Assembly: GCF_027257935.1 (NCBI RefSeq)
Contig: NZ_JANZKW010000001.1
Span: 806,001-870,000, forward strand
Source: Chitinimonas sp. BJYL2
GTDB lineage: Bacteria > Pseudomonadota > Gammaproteobacteria > Burkholderiales > Chitinimonadaceae
Direction of reading: 5' to 3'
DNA length: 64,000 nucleotides
Below, piece after piece: positions 46,401 to 54,454 of this stretch. The position numbers and the translations under genes were made by a program. The notes below the pieces were generated by a model. It ran no database searches. It was not told where the DNA came from and worked only from the letters and a program-made list of their open reading frames with translations. Each line of letters opens with the position of its first letter. Position 1 is the first letter of the stretch.

Positions 46401-47306
46401 CTATTGCGACGTTGCCGCCGACGACTGCAAATCGCCACGCGCAAACGTCCAGGCGCGGGTGATCGAGAGGATATCGGCTGGCTTGCCCTGCGCATCGAGT
46501 ATGCCGCGCGGCAAGGCCGGGAACGGAGCCGCCATCTTGAGGATGCGCTTGGCCGCAGCATCGAGTTCGGGATTGCCGGATGAGTGGTCGATGCTGATCG
46601 CGCCGATGGCACCGTCGGCGTGGATTTCCACCGTGATCAACAACTTGCCCGACAGACGCTCACCCCGGCCGCTGGTCGGGTAATTGAGTGTGCCGATACG
46701 CTCAACCTTGATGCGCCAGTCATCCACATAGCGTGCTTCAACCACCCCGCGTGCCCGCGCGCCGACAAAGGCCTTGCGCGGCCGGCTCTGGTAGGCCGAC
46801 AGCTCACGGGCAATCTCGCCCTCCATGCGCGCGATCTCGCTGGCCTGCTTGCGCAGCGCGTCGGTTTCGAGCGGATTGTCATTGGGCGAGGGCTTGGGTT
46901 TCTGCGCTTCGGCGATCAGCTTCGCCCCCTCTCTGGAGGCCTCCAGCAGCTTGCGCAAGCGGGTTTCCTGCTCGGTGACGCGCTTGCTGGCCTGCATCAG
47001 CTCGTGACTGGGCGATACCACGTCTTGTGCGGGCAAGGGCGTCTTGATGCGCTCGTTGAGGCGATCCGTGTTGCCGCCACCATCGAGGTTGGCCTGCGCA
47101 AGCACGTCGGGCTTGACCGGTACGGTCTTGGCACGCGCGTTGACCAGCACCACTTCCATCGGCAGGCGATTGAACAGCGTGCGCGGATCGGGCGGCTCAA
47201 AACGGACGAGGGCAATCACAACGACGTGCGTCAGCACCGACAAGCTGACGGCGACGATGAAGGGGCGATTGCTGGAAGGGCGTATTTCGAGGGTCGGAGT
47301 AGACAT
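46401..47306 (-). CDS. TonB-like energy-transducer protein
   Basis: The 301-residue protein has a short cytoplasmic N-terminus, one transmembrane helix (about 15-35), a long periplasmic coiled-coil-like segment (about 100-180: RVTEQETRLRKLLEA, RKQASEIARMEGEIARELSAY) and a C-terminal TonB domain (SGKLLITVEIHADGAIGAISIDHSSGNPELDAAAKRIL). This layout is typical of TonB/TolA-like transducers in beta-proteobacteria. ExbB/ExbD are not adjacent. It is divergent from the cytochrome gene. The 134 bp between it and the PAS gene hold no recognisable feature. Confidence 0.87.
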   Translation of the reverse strand: MSTPTLEIRPSSNRPFIVAVSLSVLTHVVVIALVRFEPPDPRTLFNRLPMEVVLVNARAKTVPVKPDVLAQANLDGGGNTDRLNERIKTPLPAQDVVSPSHELMQASKRVTEQETRLRKLLEASREGAKLIAEAQKPKPSPNDNPLETDALRKQASEIARMEGEIARELSAYQSRPRKAFVGARARGVVEARYVDDWRIKVERIGTLNYPTSGRGERLSGKLLITVEIHADGAIGAISIDHSSGNPELDAAAKRILKMAAPFPALPRGILDAQGKPADILSITRAWTFARGDLQSSAATSQ

Positions 47307-47437
47307 CGGAGCGGGGTGAAACCGGTCGCGGGGCAGTGTAGCACGCCGTCTTGGACGGCTCGCCCGCTCGTTTGCATCGCCCGCAGGGCAGGTCTAAGAT
47401 CGTTCCCAACAACCAACACTTCCCCCGGAGACCCACC

Positions 47438-47743
47438 ATGAAGCTGCTTCCGCTTGCCCTGTTTGCCGGCCTTGCCCTGAGTGCCCATGCTGCGCCTGAT
47501 GGCCTGGCCTTGGCCACCAAGAACAATTGCATGGCCTGTCACCAGGTAGCCACCAAGGTCGTGGGCCCCTCTTACAAGGATGTGGCCAAGAAATATGCAG
47601 CCCAGAAAAACGCCGAGGCCATGTTGATCGGCAAGATCAAGAAGGGCGGCTCGGGTACCTGGGGGCCGGTACCGATGCCACCACAGACCGCCAGCGAAGC
47701 AGATTTGAAGGTAATCGTGAAGTGGATTCTGTCGCAGAAGTAA
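47438..47743 (+). CDS. Periplasmic class I cytochrome c
   Basis: The 101-residue protein has a signal peptide (cleaved after HAA), a haem-binding CMACH motif (31-35) and a likely axial Met80 in WGPVPMPPQ, with a final LKVIVKWILSQK helix. It resembles small c551/c8-type cytochromes that carry electrons in the periplasm. A GGAG site lies upstream of the ATG. Confidence 0.93.
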   Translation: MKLLPLALFAGLALSAHAAPDGLALATKNNCMACHQVATKVVGPSYKDVAKKYAAQKNAEAMLIGKIKKGGSGTWGPVPMPPQTASEADLKVIVKWILSQK

Positions 47744-47758
47744 GCAGCAAGGCGGCTT

Positions 47759-47786
47759 GCCGGCCAGCCTGTGTGGCATGGCCGGC
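47759..47786 (+). terminator. Possible stem-loop after the cytochrome gene
   Basis: GCCGGCCA (47759-47766) and TGGCCGGC (47779-47786) form an 8-bp stem with a 12-nt loop, 16 nt after the stop. There is no U-run, so termination is uncertain. Confidence 0.3.
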
Positions 47787-47905
47787 CACTGTCGCATTAT
47801 GACGGTTGCAAGAGCAGGGTCAGCCCGTTAAGCTCGCGCCCCAATTTGGGAGGCATGTCCGGCCAGACCGGCTGCCAGACCCTCAACCAGCGTGGAGGAG
47901 CCAGC

Positions 47906-48319
47906 ATGGCCAAGAAGCTCACCGAGGAAGACATCCTCAAATGGCAGGGCGACGACTACATGAACGAGGATCACCTCGCGTTCTTCCGCCAACGCCTGCT
48001 CGACATGAAGGCTGAACTGCTCGCCAACGCAACAGCCACCAGCCAGCATCTGCAAGAACAGGAAGCGACGCCCGATCCTGCCGACCGCGCCACGCTGGAA
48101 GAAGAGTACGCGCTGGAACTGCGTACCCGCGACCGCGAGCGCAAGCTGCTGGCCAAGATCGATTCCATGGTCAAGCGCATCGACGAAGGCGACTACGGTT
48201 ACTGCGACGACACCGGCGAACCCATCGGTCTCGCCCGCCTGCTGGCCCGCCCGACGGCCACGCTGAGCGTGGAAGCGCAGGAGCGCCGTGAGCGGATGAA
48301 AAAGCAGTACGCCGACTGA
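47906..48319 (+). CDS. dksA: RNA-polymerase-binding transcription factor DksA
   Basis: DksA (137 residues) enters the RNA polymerase secondary channel and acts with ppGpp. The coiled-coil tip PDPADRAT holds the two Asp residues (57, 60) and Ala62 essential for activity. The zinc-finger positions read C100-x-x-T103 and S121-x-x-A124, so only one of four cysteines remains; this zinc-less type is normal in alpha- and beta-proteobacteria. A GGAGGAG site precedes the start. A terminator follows. Confidence 0.95.
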   Translation: MAKKLTEEDILKWQGDDYMNEDHLAFFRQRLLDMKAELLANATATSQHLQEQEATPDPADRATLEEEYALELRTRDRERKLLAKIDSMVKRIDEGDYGYCDDTGEPIGLARLLARPTATLSVEAQERRERMKKQYAD

Positions 48320-48350
48320 GCGTCTGACGGTATTCGCAGCACCCACACAG

Positions 48351-48382
48351 CCGCCGGCCATGACCGGCGGTTTTGTTTTTTT
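48351..48382 (+). terminator. Rho-independent terminator of dksA
   Basis: CCGCCGG (48351-48357) and CCGGCGG (48364-48370) form a 7-bp GC stem around CCATGA, followed by a T-rich tract (TTTTGTTTTTTT). It ends two bases before the stop of the convergent small membrane protein gene. Confidence 0.9.
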
Positions 48383-48383
48383 G

Positions 48384-48638
48384 CTATCGCAATGGTGGCA
48401 AGCGCCAGCGGCGCAATCCCCACCAGAGCATGCCCGCCAGCACCAGCAAGCCAGCCTGCAGGCCGATTCGCGCCCAGGCGGAGCCATAGGCATCGCCACC
48501 ATAGGCCAGCTGCCGCCACAGCGTGCTCAGCAGGCTGTAGGCCGCTATCGCCGCCAGCAGCAAGGCGGCCAGCGAGGTCAGCCAGGCCAGCACGCGCTGC
48601 AATGCCTGCAGAATCCGCGACCTTGTCCCTGTTTTCAT
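48384..48638 (-). CDS. Small two-pass membrane protein
   Basis: The 84-residue protein has two hydrophobic segments (about 13-35 and 57-75) joined by a short polar loop and ends with an Arg/Pro-rich tail. No family is recognised. I chose the ATG at 48638; another ATG at 48662 would add eight residues. It is convergent with dksA and divergent from aroG. Confidence 0.6.
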   Translation of the reverse strand: MKTGTRSRILQALQRVLAWLTSLAALLLAAIAAYSLLSTLWRQLAYGGDAYGSAWARIGLQAGLLVLAGMLWWGLRRWRLPPLR

Positions 48639-48741
48639 ATTCAGCCTGCCTATCAAACCCATCAAGCAAAGTTATTTGCACCGCAACACGGCTTACCCTT
48701 ACCCTAGATTTCCCCGTACTAGCCAACCGAATATCCAGACC

Positions 48742-49800
48742 ATGCTGTTCCAGACCGACGACGTCCGCATCAAGGAAATCAAGGAGTTGCTTCCCCCTAT
48801 CGCCGCGCTGGAAAAGTTTCCGGTCAGCGAGGTTGCAACCACCACCACATACGAAACCCGCCAGGCGATCCACCGCATCCTGGCTGGCGAAGACGACCGC
48901 CTGCTCGTGGTCGTCGGCCCGTGTTCGATCCACGACCCCGAAGCCGCGCTCGATTATGGCCGCCGCCTGCTGGCGCTGCGCGAAGAACTGAGCCGCGACC
49001 TGATCATCGTGATGCGCGTGTATTTTGAAAAGCCGCGCACCACCGTAGGCTGGAAGGGCCTGATCAACGACCCGCATCTGGATGGCAGCTTCGATATCAA
49101 CAACGGCCTGCGCATTGCCCGCAAGCTGCTGCTGGACCTGAACGACATGGGGATGCCCGCCGCCACCGAATTCCTCGACATGATCACACCGCAATACTAT
49201 GCGGATCTGATCAGCTGGGGCGCGATCGGCGCACGTACCACCGAATCGCAGGTGCACCGCGAGCTGGCCTCGGGCCTCTCCAGCCCGGTCGGCTTCAAGA
49301 ACGGCACCGATGGCAACCTCAAGATCGCCGTCGATGCGATCCGCGCCGCCAGCGTGCCGCACCACTTCCTCTCGGTGACCAAGTTCGGCCACTCGGCTAT
49401 TGTCGCCACCGGCGGCAACCCCGATTGCCACGTGATCCTGCGGGGCGGCAAGACACCCAATTACAGCGCCGAATTCGTGGATGCCGCGGTCAAGGAACTC
49501 GCCGCCGCCGGCCTGCCGGAAAAGGTGATGGTGGATTTCAGCCACGCCAACAGCAGCAAGGATTACCGCCGTCAGTCGATCGTGGGTCAGGACGTGGCCG
49601 GGCAGATTGCCGCCGGCAACCAGGCGATTTTCGGCGTGATGGTCGAAAGCCATCTCGTTGAGGGTCGCCAGGACCTCGTCGAGGGCAAGCCGCTGCAATA
49701 CGGCTGCAGTATCACCGATGCCTGCCTGGGCTGGGATGACAGCGTGACCCTGCTGCGTGGACTCGCAGCTGCCGTGGCAGAGCGCCGCAAGGCACGCTGA
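48742..49800 (+). CDS. aroG: 3-deoxy-7-phosphoheptulonate synthase (class I, AroF/G/H type)
   Basis: The 352-residue enzyme condenses PEP and erythrose-4-phosphate, the first step of the shikimate pathway. It has VVGPCSIHDPEAALDYGRR, MRVYFEKPRTTVGWKGLINDP, GFKNGTDGNLKIAVDA and DFSHANSSKDYRRQ, the class I-alpha motifs with metal and PEP residues. The stop shares one base with the next gene (TGATG). Which aromatic amino acid inhibits it cannot be told. Confidence 0.95.
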   Translation: MLFQTDDVRIKEIKELLPPIAALEKFPVSEVATTTTYETRQAIHRILAGEDDRLLVVVGPCSIHDPEAALDYGRRLLALREELSRDLIIVMRVYFEKPRTTVGWKGLINDPHLDGSFDINNGLRIARKLLLDLNDMGMPAATEFLDMITPQYYADLISWGAIGARTTESQVHRELASGLSSPVGFKNGTDGNLKIAVDAIRAASVPHHFLSVTKFGHSAIVATGGNPDCHVILRGGKTPNYSAEFVDAAVKELAAAGLPEKVMVDFSHANSSKDYRRQSIVGQDVAGQIAAGNQAIFGVMVESHLVEGRQDLVEGKPLQYGCSITDACLGWDDSVTLLRGLAAAVAERRKAR

Positions 49801-50300
49801 TGCCCGACACCACCACGCACCTGGTTTGTGCACCCGATGACCTGGCCACGGTGGCCACGGTTATCGAATGGCTCGCGCATCCAGGTGCGACGGTGCTGAC
49901 GGACACCCCGCTGGTGCGGCTGTCGCTCGCCAGCGGTGATCTGCTGGTGCCGGCACCCATGGCGGGTGTCGTTACCGAGCACTGCGTCGTGGTCGGCGAA
50001 GTCATCGTCGCCAACGACCTGATCGCCATGATCGAAGCCGAAGAGCCCCATTTCGGCAACCTGATGGTGGCCGCTGACGATGCAGCCGCCAATCTGTCCG
50101 TACCCGCCTGCAAGCTCGTCCACCCCGAGACGCCACCAAGCAGCGTCAGCCCCGAGGCACTGGCCCTGTGTGCCGCGCTGGGCCTGGCACCCGCCGAGGT
50201 CCCGCGCCAGGGGGCCGCGCTGGAGCGCCCGGATGTGGAACGGCATGCACGTGCCGAGCTCCGCCTGCTGGCCAGCTTGCGGCAACTTATCGGCCGCTGA
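49800..50300 (+). CDS. Lipoyl-like domain protein lacking the modifiable lysine, with E3-binding-like segment
   Basis: The 166-residue protein has an N-terminal biotinyl/lipoyl-type domain (about 6-82; EWLAHPGATVLTDTPLVRL, then VPAPMAGVVTEHCVVVGE). At the hairpin where DK(A/V) normally carries lipoate or biotin it reads LASGDLLV, so Ser45 takes the place of the Lys. A linker leads to a segment (about 113-150; VSPEALALCAALGLAPAEVP) that resembles a peripheral subunit-binding domain. It looks like a 2-oxoacid dehydrogenase E2 fragment without catalytic domain. It is coupled to aroG by TGATG. Confidence 0.7.
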   Translation: MPDTTTHLVCAPDDLATVATVIEWLAHPGATVLTDTPLVRLSLASGDLLVPAPMAGVVTEHCVVVGEVIVANDLIAMIEAEEPHFGNLMVAADDAAANLSVPACKLVHPETPPSSVSPEALALCAALGLAPAEVPRQGAALERPDVERHARAELRLLASLRQLIGR

Positions 50301-50431
50301 ACCAGTACGGATGCATCGATCTGGTACGCCCGACCATTCCCTGATGTTATGGCGCGGCACTGGGCCGGCATTGGCGCGGCTGCGCCAGTGGTCCTAGAGT
50401 GGGCTTAACCCCAGCTCACAAAGCCCTCTCG

Positions 50432-51322
50432 ATGTTGCGCACCGAAACCCCCAGCACCGTACACGCCGATCTCGACCAGTACGACGATGCGGCCCTGCTG
50501 TCCGCGTTCATCCATGACCAGCATCAGGCCGTCGATGCCGTCCAGGCGGCCAGCGGCGCACTGGCGCAAGCACTGACACTCGCCCTGCCGCGCATGTTGC
50601 GCGGCGGCCGGCTGATCTATGTGGGTGCGGGCACCTCGGGACGACTGGGCGTGCTCGACGGCGTGGAGCTGCTGCCAACCTTCTCCTGGCCCAATGAACG
50701 CGCGCTGGCCGTGCTGGCAGGTGGTCGCGACGCCATGTTCGTTGCCGTTGAAGGCGCCGAAGACAATCGCGAACAAGGTGCCGCCGATCTGCTGGCCCAT
50801 CAGCCCACGGCAGACGATGTGGTGCTCCTGCTGGCGGCATCCGGCGCCACGCCCTATGTGCTGGGTGCGCTGCATGCTGCCCGCAACTGCGGTGCGCTGA
50901 CGGTTGGCTTTGCCAACAATCCCGACGCACCGGTCGCCCGCGAGGCCGAAGTCGGCGTCACGCTAGATACCGGCCCCGAAGTGATTTCCGGCAGCACCCG
51001 GCTCAAGGCCGGCACCTCGCAGAAGATCGCCCTGAACACCTTTTCGAGCGCCCTGATGGTCCGGCTCAACAAGGTCTACGGCAACCTGATGGTCGATCTC
51101 AAGGCCACCAATGCCAAGCTGCGTCGGCGCGCCATCGCCCTGACCACGCTGGCCAGCGGGGCTAGCGAGCAGGAAGCCGAAACCATGCTCAAGGCCTGTG
51201 ATCACCACGTCAAACTGGCGATTGTGGCGCTGCGTCTGAATCTCTCCCCCGATGCGGCACGCGTCCGTCTGGACGCCACGCAGGGCAGCGTCCGGCTGGC
51301 ATTGGCGTCGTCCGGCCGGTAA
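50432..51322 (+). CDS. murQ: N-acetylmuramic acid 6-phosphate etherase
   Basis: MurQ cleaves the lactyl ether of MurNAc-6-phosphate to GlcNAc-6-phosphate and D-lactate, a key step of cytosolic peptidoglycan recycling. The 296-residue SIS-fold protein has YVGAGTSGRLGVLDGVELLPTF, with the catalytic Glu79, and VEGAEDNREQGAADL with Glu110. ISGSTRLKAGTSQKIALN and the C-terminal UBA-like domain are present. The ATG at 50432 is preferred to an upstream GTG. A terminator follows, and the genes after it are also murein-related. Confidence 0.95.
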   Translation: MLRTETPSTVHADLDQYDDAALLSAFIHDQHQAVDAVQAASGALAQALTLALPRMLRGGRLIYVGAGTSGRLGVLDGVELLPTFSWPNERALAVLAGGRDAMFVAVEGAEDNREQGAADLLAHQPTADDVVLLLAASGATPYVLGALHAARNCGALTVGFANNPDAPVAREAEVGVTLDTGPEVISGSTRLKAGTSQKIALNTFSSALMVRLNKVYGNLMVDLKATNAKLRRRAIALTTLASGASEQEAETMLKACDHHVKLAIVALRLNLSPDAARVRLDATQGSVRLALASSGR

Positions 51323-51404
51323 CGCTCGGGAACGCGAGCGCCTGCGCCTTGCCCAAACCGTCTCCATCCCCCGCTGCCGCTCTCCAAGTACGGCGGGATT
51401 CTCG

Positions 51405-51433
51405 ACAGGGTGCCCTCGGGTACCCTGTTTTTT
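51405..51433 (+). terminator. Rho-independent terminator of murQ
   Basis: ACAGGGTGCC and its complement GGTACCCTGT form a stem of about 10 bp (one G-T pair) around a short loop, followed by TTTTTTC. It lies 83 nt after the murQ stop and 75 nt before the next gene. Confidence 0.8.
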
Positions 51434-51507
51434 CTTGGTCAGCTACGCAGCCCGAGCGGGAGCTGCGCTACAGTCTGGCCTTGTCTGCTGCCTGACCTCG
51501 CTCAAAC

Positions 51508-53124
51508 ATGCCTACCGTCCGTATTGCCGCCACCGCCAGTCGTCTACCCATGGCCCTGTTTGCGGGCCTGCTCCTGCTGGCCGGATGCGCCACGCCGCCA
51601 GTACCAACCGCCATGCCTGGCGCGCCCGCCGCGGCGCCCAACCGGGTGGACACGCCGACGCCACCGCCCGCGCCACGCGAATTCCGCGCCGCATGGGTAT
51701 CGACCGTGGCCAATATCGACTGGCCCAGCAAGCCGGGATTGAGCAGCGAGCAACAACAGGCCGAGGCACTGGCCATACTGGACAGCGCCGTCGCGACCAA
51801 TCTCAACGCACTGGTCCTGCAGGTGCGCCCCACCGCCGATGCGATCTACCCCTCGCCGTTCGAACCCTGGTCCGAATACCTGAGCGGCGAACAGGGCAAG
51901 GCACCGCAACCACTGTATGACCCGCTGGCATTCTGGGTAGAAGAGGCGCACAAGCGCGGCATCGAGCTGCATGCCTGGTTCAACCCTTACCGCGCACGGC
52001 ACGCCAATGCCAAGAGCCCGGCCGCCGCGACCCATATCAGCAAGACCCACCCGCAACTTGTCAAAAGTTATGGCGATTATCTGTGGATGGACCCGGGCGA
52101 GGCCGCCGCTGAACAACGTGCGCTCGACGTGATTACCGATGTCGTGCGCCGCTACGACCTCGACGGTGTGCATATCGATGACTATTTCTATCCCTACCCG
52201 GTCAACGCCGCCAATGGCAGTGAAGTCCCCTTTCCCGACGAGCCCAGCTGGCAGCGTTATGTGGCCGGCGGCGGCAAGCTGGCCCGCGATGACTGGCGCC
52301 GCGATAACGTCAATCGCCTGATCGAGCACCTGTACCGTGCTGTGCATGCGGTCAAACCTTGGGTCAAGGTAGGTGTGAGCCCCTTTGGTCTGGGCAAGCC
52401 CGATCGCCGTGCACCCGGTCTGGTCGGCTTCAGCCAGTACGACAAACTCTATGCCGATGCCGAGCTGTGGCTGCGCGAAGGCTGGCTGGATTATCTGGCA
52501 CCGCAGCTGTATTGGGCGATTGACCCGCCGCAGCAGGCCTTCCCCGTCCTGCTGGCAGGCTGGGACAAGGAAAACGTCAAACGCCGTCACCTCTGGCCCG
52601 GCCTGTACACCAGCGCCCTCACCGGCTCCAACCGCAGCTGGCCGGCCGAGGAAATTCTCCGCCAGATCGAACTGAGCCGCGCCCAGCCAGGTGCCAGCGG
52701 CCAGATCCACTTCAGCATGATCGCGCTGCTACAGGATCGCAAAGGCATACGCAGCCAGCTGCAACAGGGCTTGTACGCCGAGGCAGCGCTGGTCCCGGCC
52801 AGCCCCTGGCTGGATGCCACTGCACCGCTGGCCCCGTGGCTGACACCTGTCTGCGAAGCCGGACAGGCCCGTGCCAGCGCGCTGCAGGTACGCGCCGCAC
52901 CGGGCAAGCCGGCCGTTCGCTTTGCGATATGGCGCATGCAAGATCACGTATGGCGCTTTGACTCGGTGCCGGCAAACCAGACCACCGTCAGCGCCCTTGG
53001 CGCGAGCCGGGTCTCGGTTACCGCAGTAGATCGGGTGGGCAATGAAAGCGCACCCACCCAGCTTGAGCTGGATTGTCCCGCACCGGCACCCCTGCCACGG
53101 GCAGACCATTCCAAAGGGTTATGA
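51508..53124 (+). CDS. GHL10-family glycosyl-hydrolase-like lipoprotein (DigH/YddW-like)
   Basis: The 538-residue protein begins with a lipobox (LLLLAGC, Cys27) and a Pro/Ala-rich linker. The catalytic-type barrel (about 55-400) starts with EFRAAWVSTVANIDWPSKPG and contains LHAWFNPYR, YDLDGVHIDDYFYPYP and WVKVGVSPFGLG, with candidate acidic residues in HIDDYF. This is the GHL10 (DUF187) family, whose E. coli member DigH cleaves denuded peptidoglycan glycans at the divisome. A C-terminal Fn3-like domain follows. Its place between murQ and dadA supports a murein role. Confidence 0.85.
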   Translation: MPTVRIAATASRLPMALFAGLLLLAGCATPPVPTAMPGAPAAAPNRVDTPTPPPAPREFRAAWVSTVANIDWPSKPGLSSEQQQAEALAILDSAVATNLNALVLQVRPTADAIYPSPFEPWSEYLSGEQGKAPQPLYDPLAFWVEEAHKRGIELHAWFNPYRARHANAKSPAAATHISKTHPQLVKSYGDYLWMDPGEAAAEQRALDVITDVVRRYDLDGVHIDDYFYPYPVNAANGSEVPFPDEPSWQRYVAGGGKLARDDWRRDNVNRLIEHLYRAVHAVKPWVKVGVSPFGLGKPDRRAPGLVGFSQYDKLYADAELWLREGWLDYLAPQLYWAIDPPQQAFPVLLAGWDKENVKRRHLWPGLYTSALTGSNRSWPAEEILRQIELSRAQPGASGQIHFSMIALLQDRKGIRSQLQQGLYAEAALVPASPWLDATAPLAPWLTPVCEAGQARASALQVRAAPGKPAVRFAIWRMQDHVWRFDSVPANQTTVSALGASRVSVTAVDRVGNESAPTQLELDCPAPAPLPRADHSKGL

Positions 53125-53206
53125 CCTGAGCGCAAGCCAGCATTGGTGAGGCACTCCGGGCGTAGCTTAGGCTTGGATGGTCAACAACAAAGCAGGCAGA
53201 GTTTTC

Positions 53207-54454
53207 ATGCGCGAGGTTTGCGTTATCGGCGGAGGTGTCGTGGGCGTGAGCAGCGCCTGGTATCTCGCTGAGGCCGGGTTCAAGGTCAGTCTGCTGGAGC
53301 GCGCCGCTACCGTGGGTACGGGCGCAAGCTACCTCAACGGTGGCCAGCTGAGTTACCGCTATGTGGCGCCGCTGGCCGATGCGGGCGTGCCCGCCAAGGC
53401 ACTGGGCTGGCTGATGGACCGTGACGGGCCCTTGCGTTTCAGGCCCTCGTTCGACATGGACCAGTGGATCTGGCTGATGCGCTTCCTGCAGCGCTGCCAT
53501 GGCCAGGCCAATCGCGAGACCACCGCCAAGCTCGCCCGTCTGGGTGAACTCAGCAAGGCCAGCATCGGCGCCCTGATCAACGAACATCAGCTGCCCGATT
53601 TCGACTGGAAAGAAGCCGGCAAGCTGGTGGTCTACCGCACCGAATCCATCTTCCGCAAAGCTGTACGCAGCACCGGCACCCATCCCGAGCAACAGGTCTT
53701 CAATGCCGCCGAATGTCTGCAGGCGGAACCCGTGCTCGCCTCTCTGGCGGATCGCCTGCAAGGTGGCATCTACACCCGCGACGAGGCCGTGGCCGATTGC
53801 CAAGGCTTCTGCCTGGCGCTGATGAGCAAGCTGCGCCAGCACCCCAATTTTGCCGGCATGATCAATGACGAAGCGACCGGTTTCCGCCACAACCCGCATG
53901 GCCGACTGGTGCTGCAAACCCGCTCGGGCCATCACGAGGCCGAGTCCTATGTGCTGGCCGCGGGCATCCAGAGCCGCCATCTGGCCCGCAGCCTGGGCCT
54001 GCGCCTGCCCATTTACCCACTCAAGGGCTATAGCCTGACCGCGCCGATCAACGGCGTGCACACGCCGCCCGCTGCCAGCATTACCGACTTTGAGCGCAAG
54101 ATCCTCTACGCACGGATCGGTGATCGTCTGCGCATCGCCGCCATGGTCGATCTGGTCGGTGAAGATGAACGTATCGACCCGGCACGGATCGATACCCTGA
54201 TGCGACAGGCGCGTGCCGACATGCCGCTCGCTGGGGATTATGGCCGCGCCATTCCCTGGGCAGGCCTGCGCCCCGCAACACCGGATGGCGCCCCCATCGT
54301 GGGCAAGACGCCGGTACCGGGTCTCTGGTTCAATCTGGGCCACGGCCCGCTGGGCTTCACCTTTGCCACCGGCACCGCACGCATACTGGCAGCCGAAATG
54401 CTTGGCAAACCCAGCCCATTGGCAGACGACAGCTTCACATGGAAAAACCACTGA
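53207..54454 (+). CDS. dadA: D-amino-acid dehydrogenase (DadA family)
   Basis: The 415-residue FAD enzyme has the dinucleotide fold VCVIGGGVVGVSSAWYLAEAG at residues 4-24 and the GASYLNGGQLSYRYVAPLAD segment typical of DadA. DadA oxidises D-alanine and other D-amino acids to 2-oxo acids, feeding electrons to quinone. I chose the ATG at 53207, which places the FAD motif at the N-terminus; an ATG at 53177 would add ten residues. The stop overlaps the next gene by 16 nt. Without an alr neighbour the exact substrate range is open. Confidence 0.88.
   Translation: MREVCVIGGGVVGVSSAWYLAEAGFKVSLLERAATVGTGASYLNGGQLSYRYVAPLADAGVPAKALGWLMDRDGPLRFRPSFDMDQWIWLMRFLQRCHGQANRETTAKLARLGELSKASIGALINEHQLPDFDWKEAGKLVVYRTESIFRKAVRSTGTHPEQQVFNAAECLQAEPVLASLADRLQGGIYTRDEAVADCQGFCLALMSKLRQHPNFAGMINDEATGFRHNPHGRLVLQTRSGHHEAESYVLAAGIQSRHLARSLGLRLPIYPLKGYSLTAPINGVHTPPAASITDFERKILYARIGDRLRIAAMVDLVGEDERIDPARIDTLMRQARADMPLAGDYGRAIPWAGLRPATPDGAPIVGKTPVPGLWFNLGHGPLGFTFATGTARILAAEMLGKPSPLADDSFTWKNH

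Noticed and set aside
48180-48290. DksA zinc-finger with three of four cysteines missing, considered as degeneration
   Set aside because: The C/T/S/A form is common in alpha- and beta-proteobacterial DksA proteins, and the coiled-coil tip acidic residues are kept.
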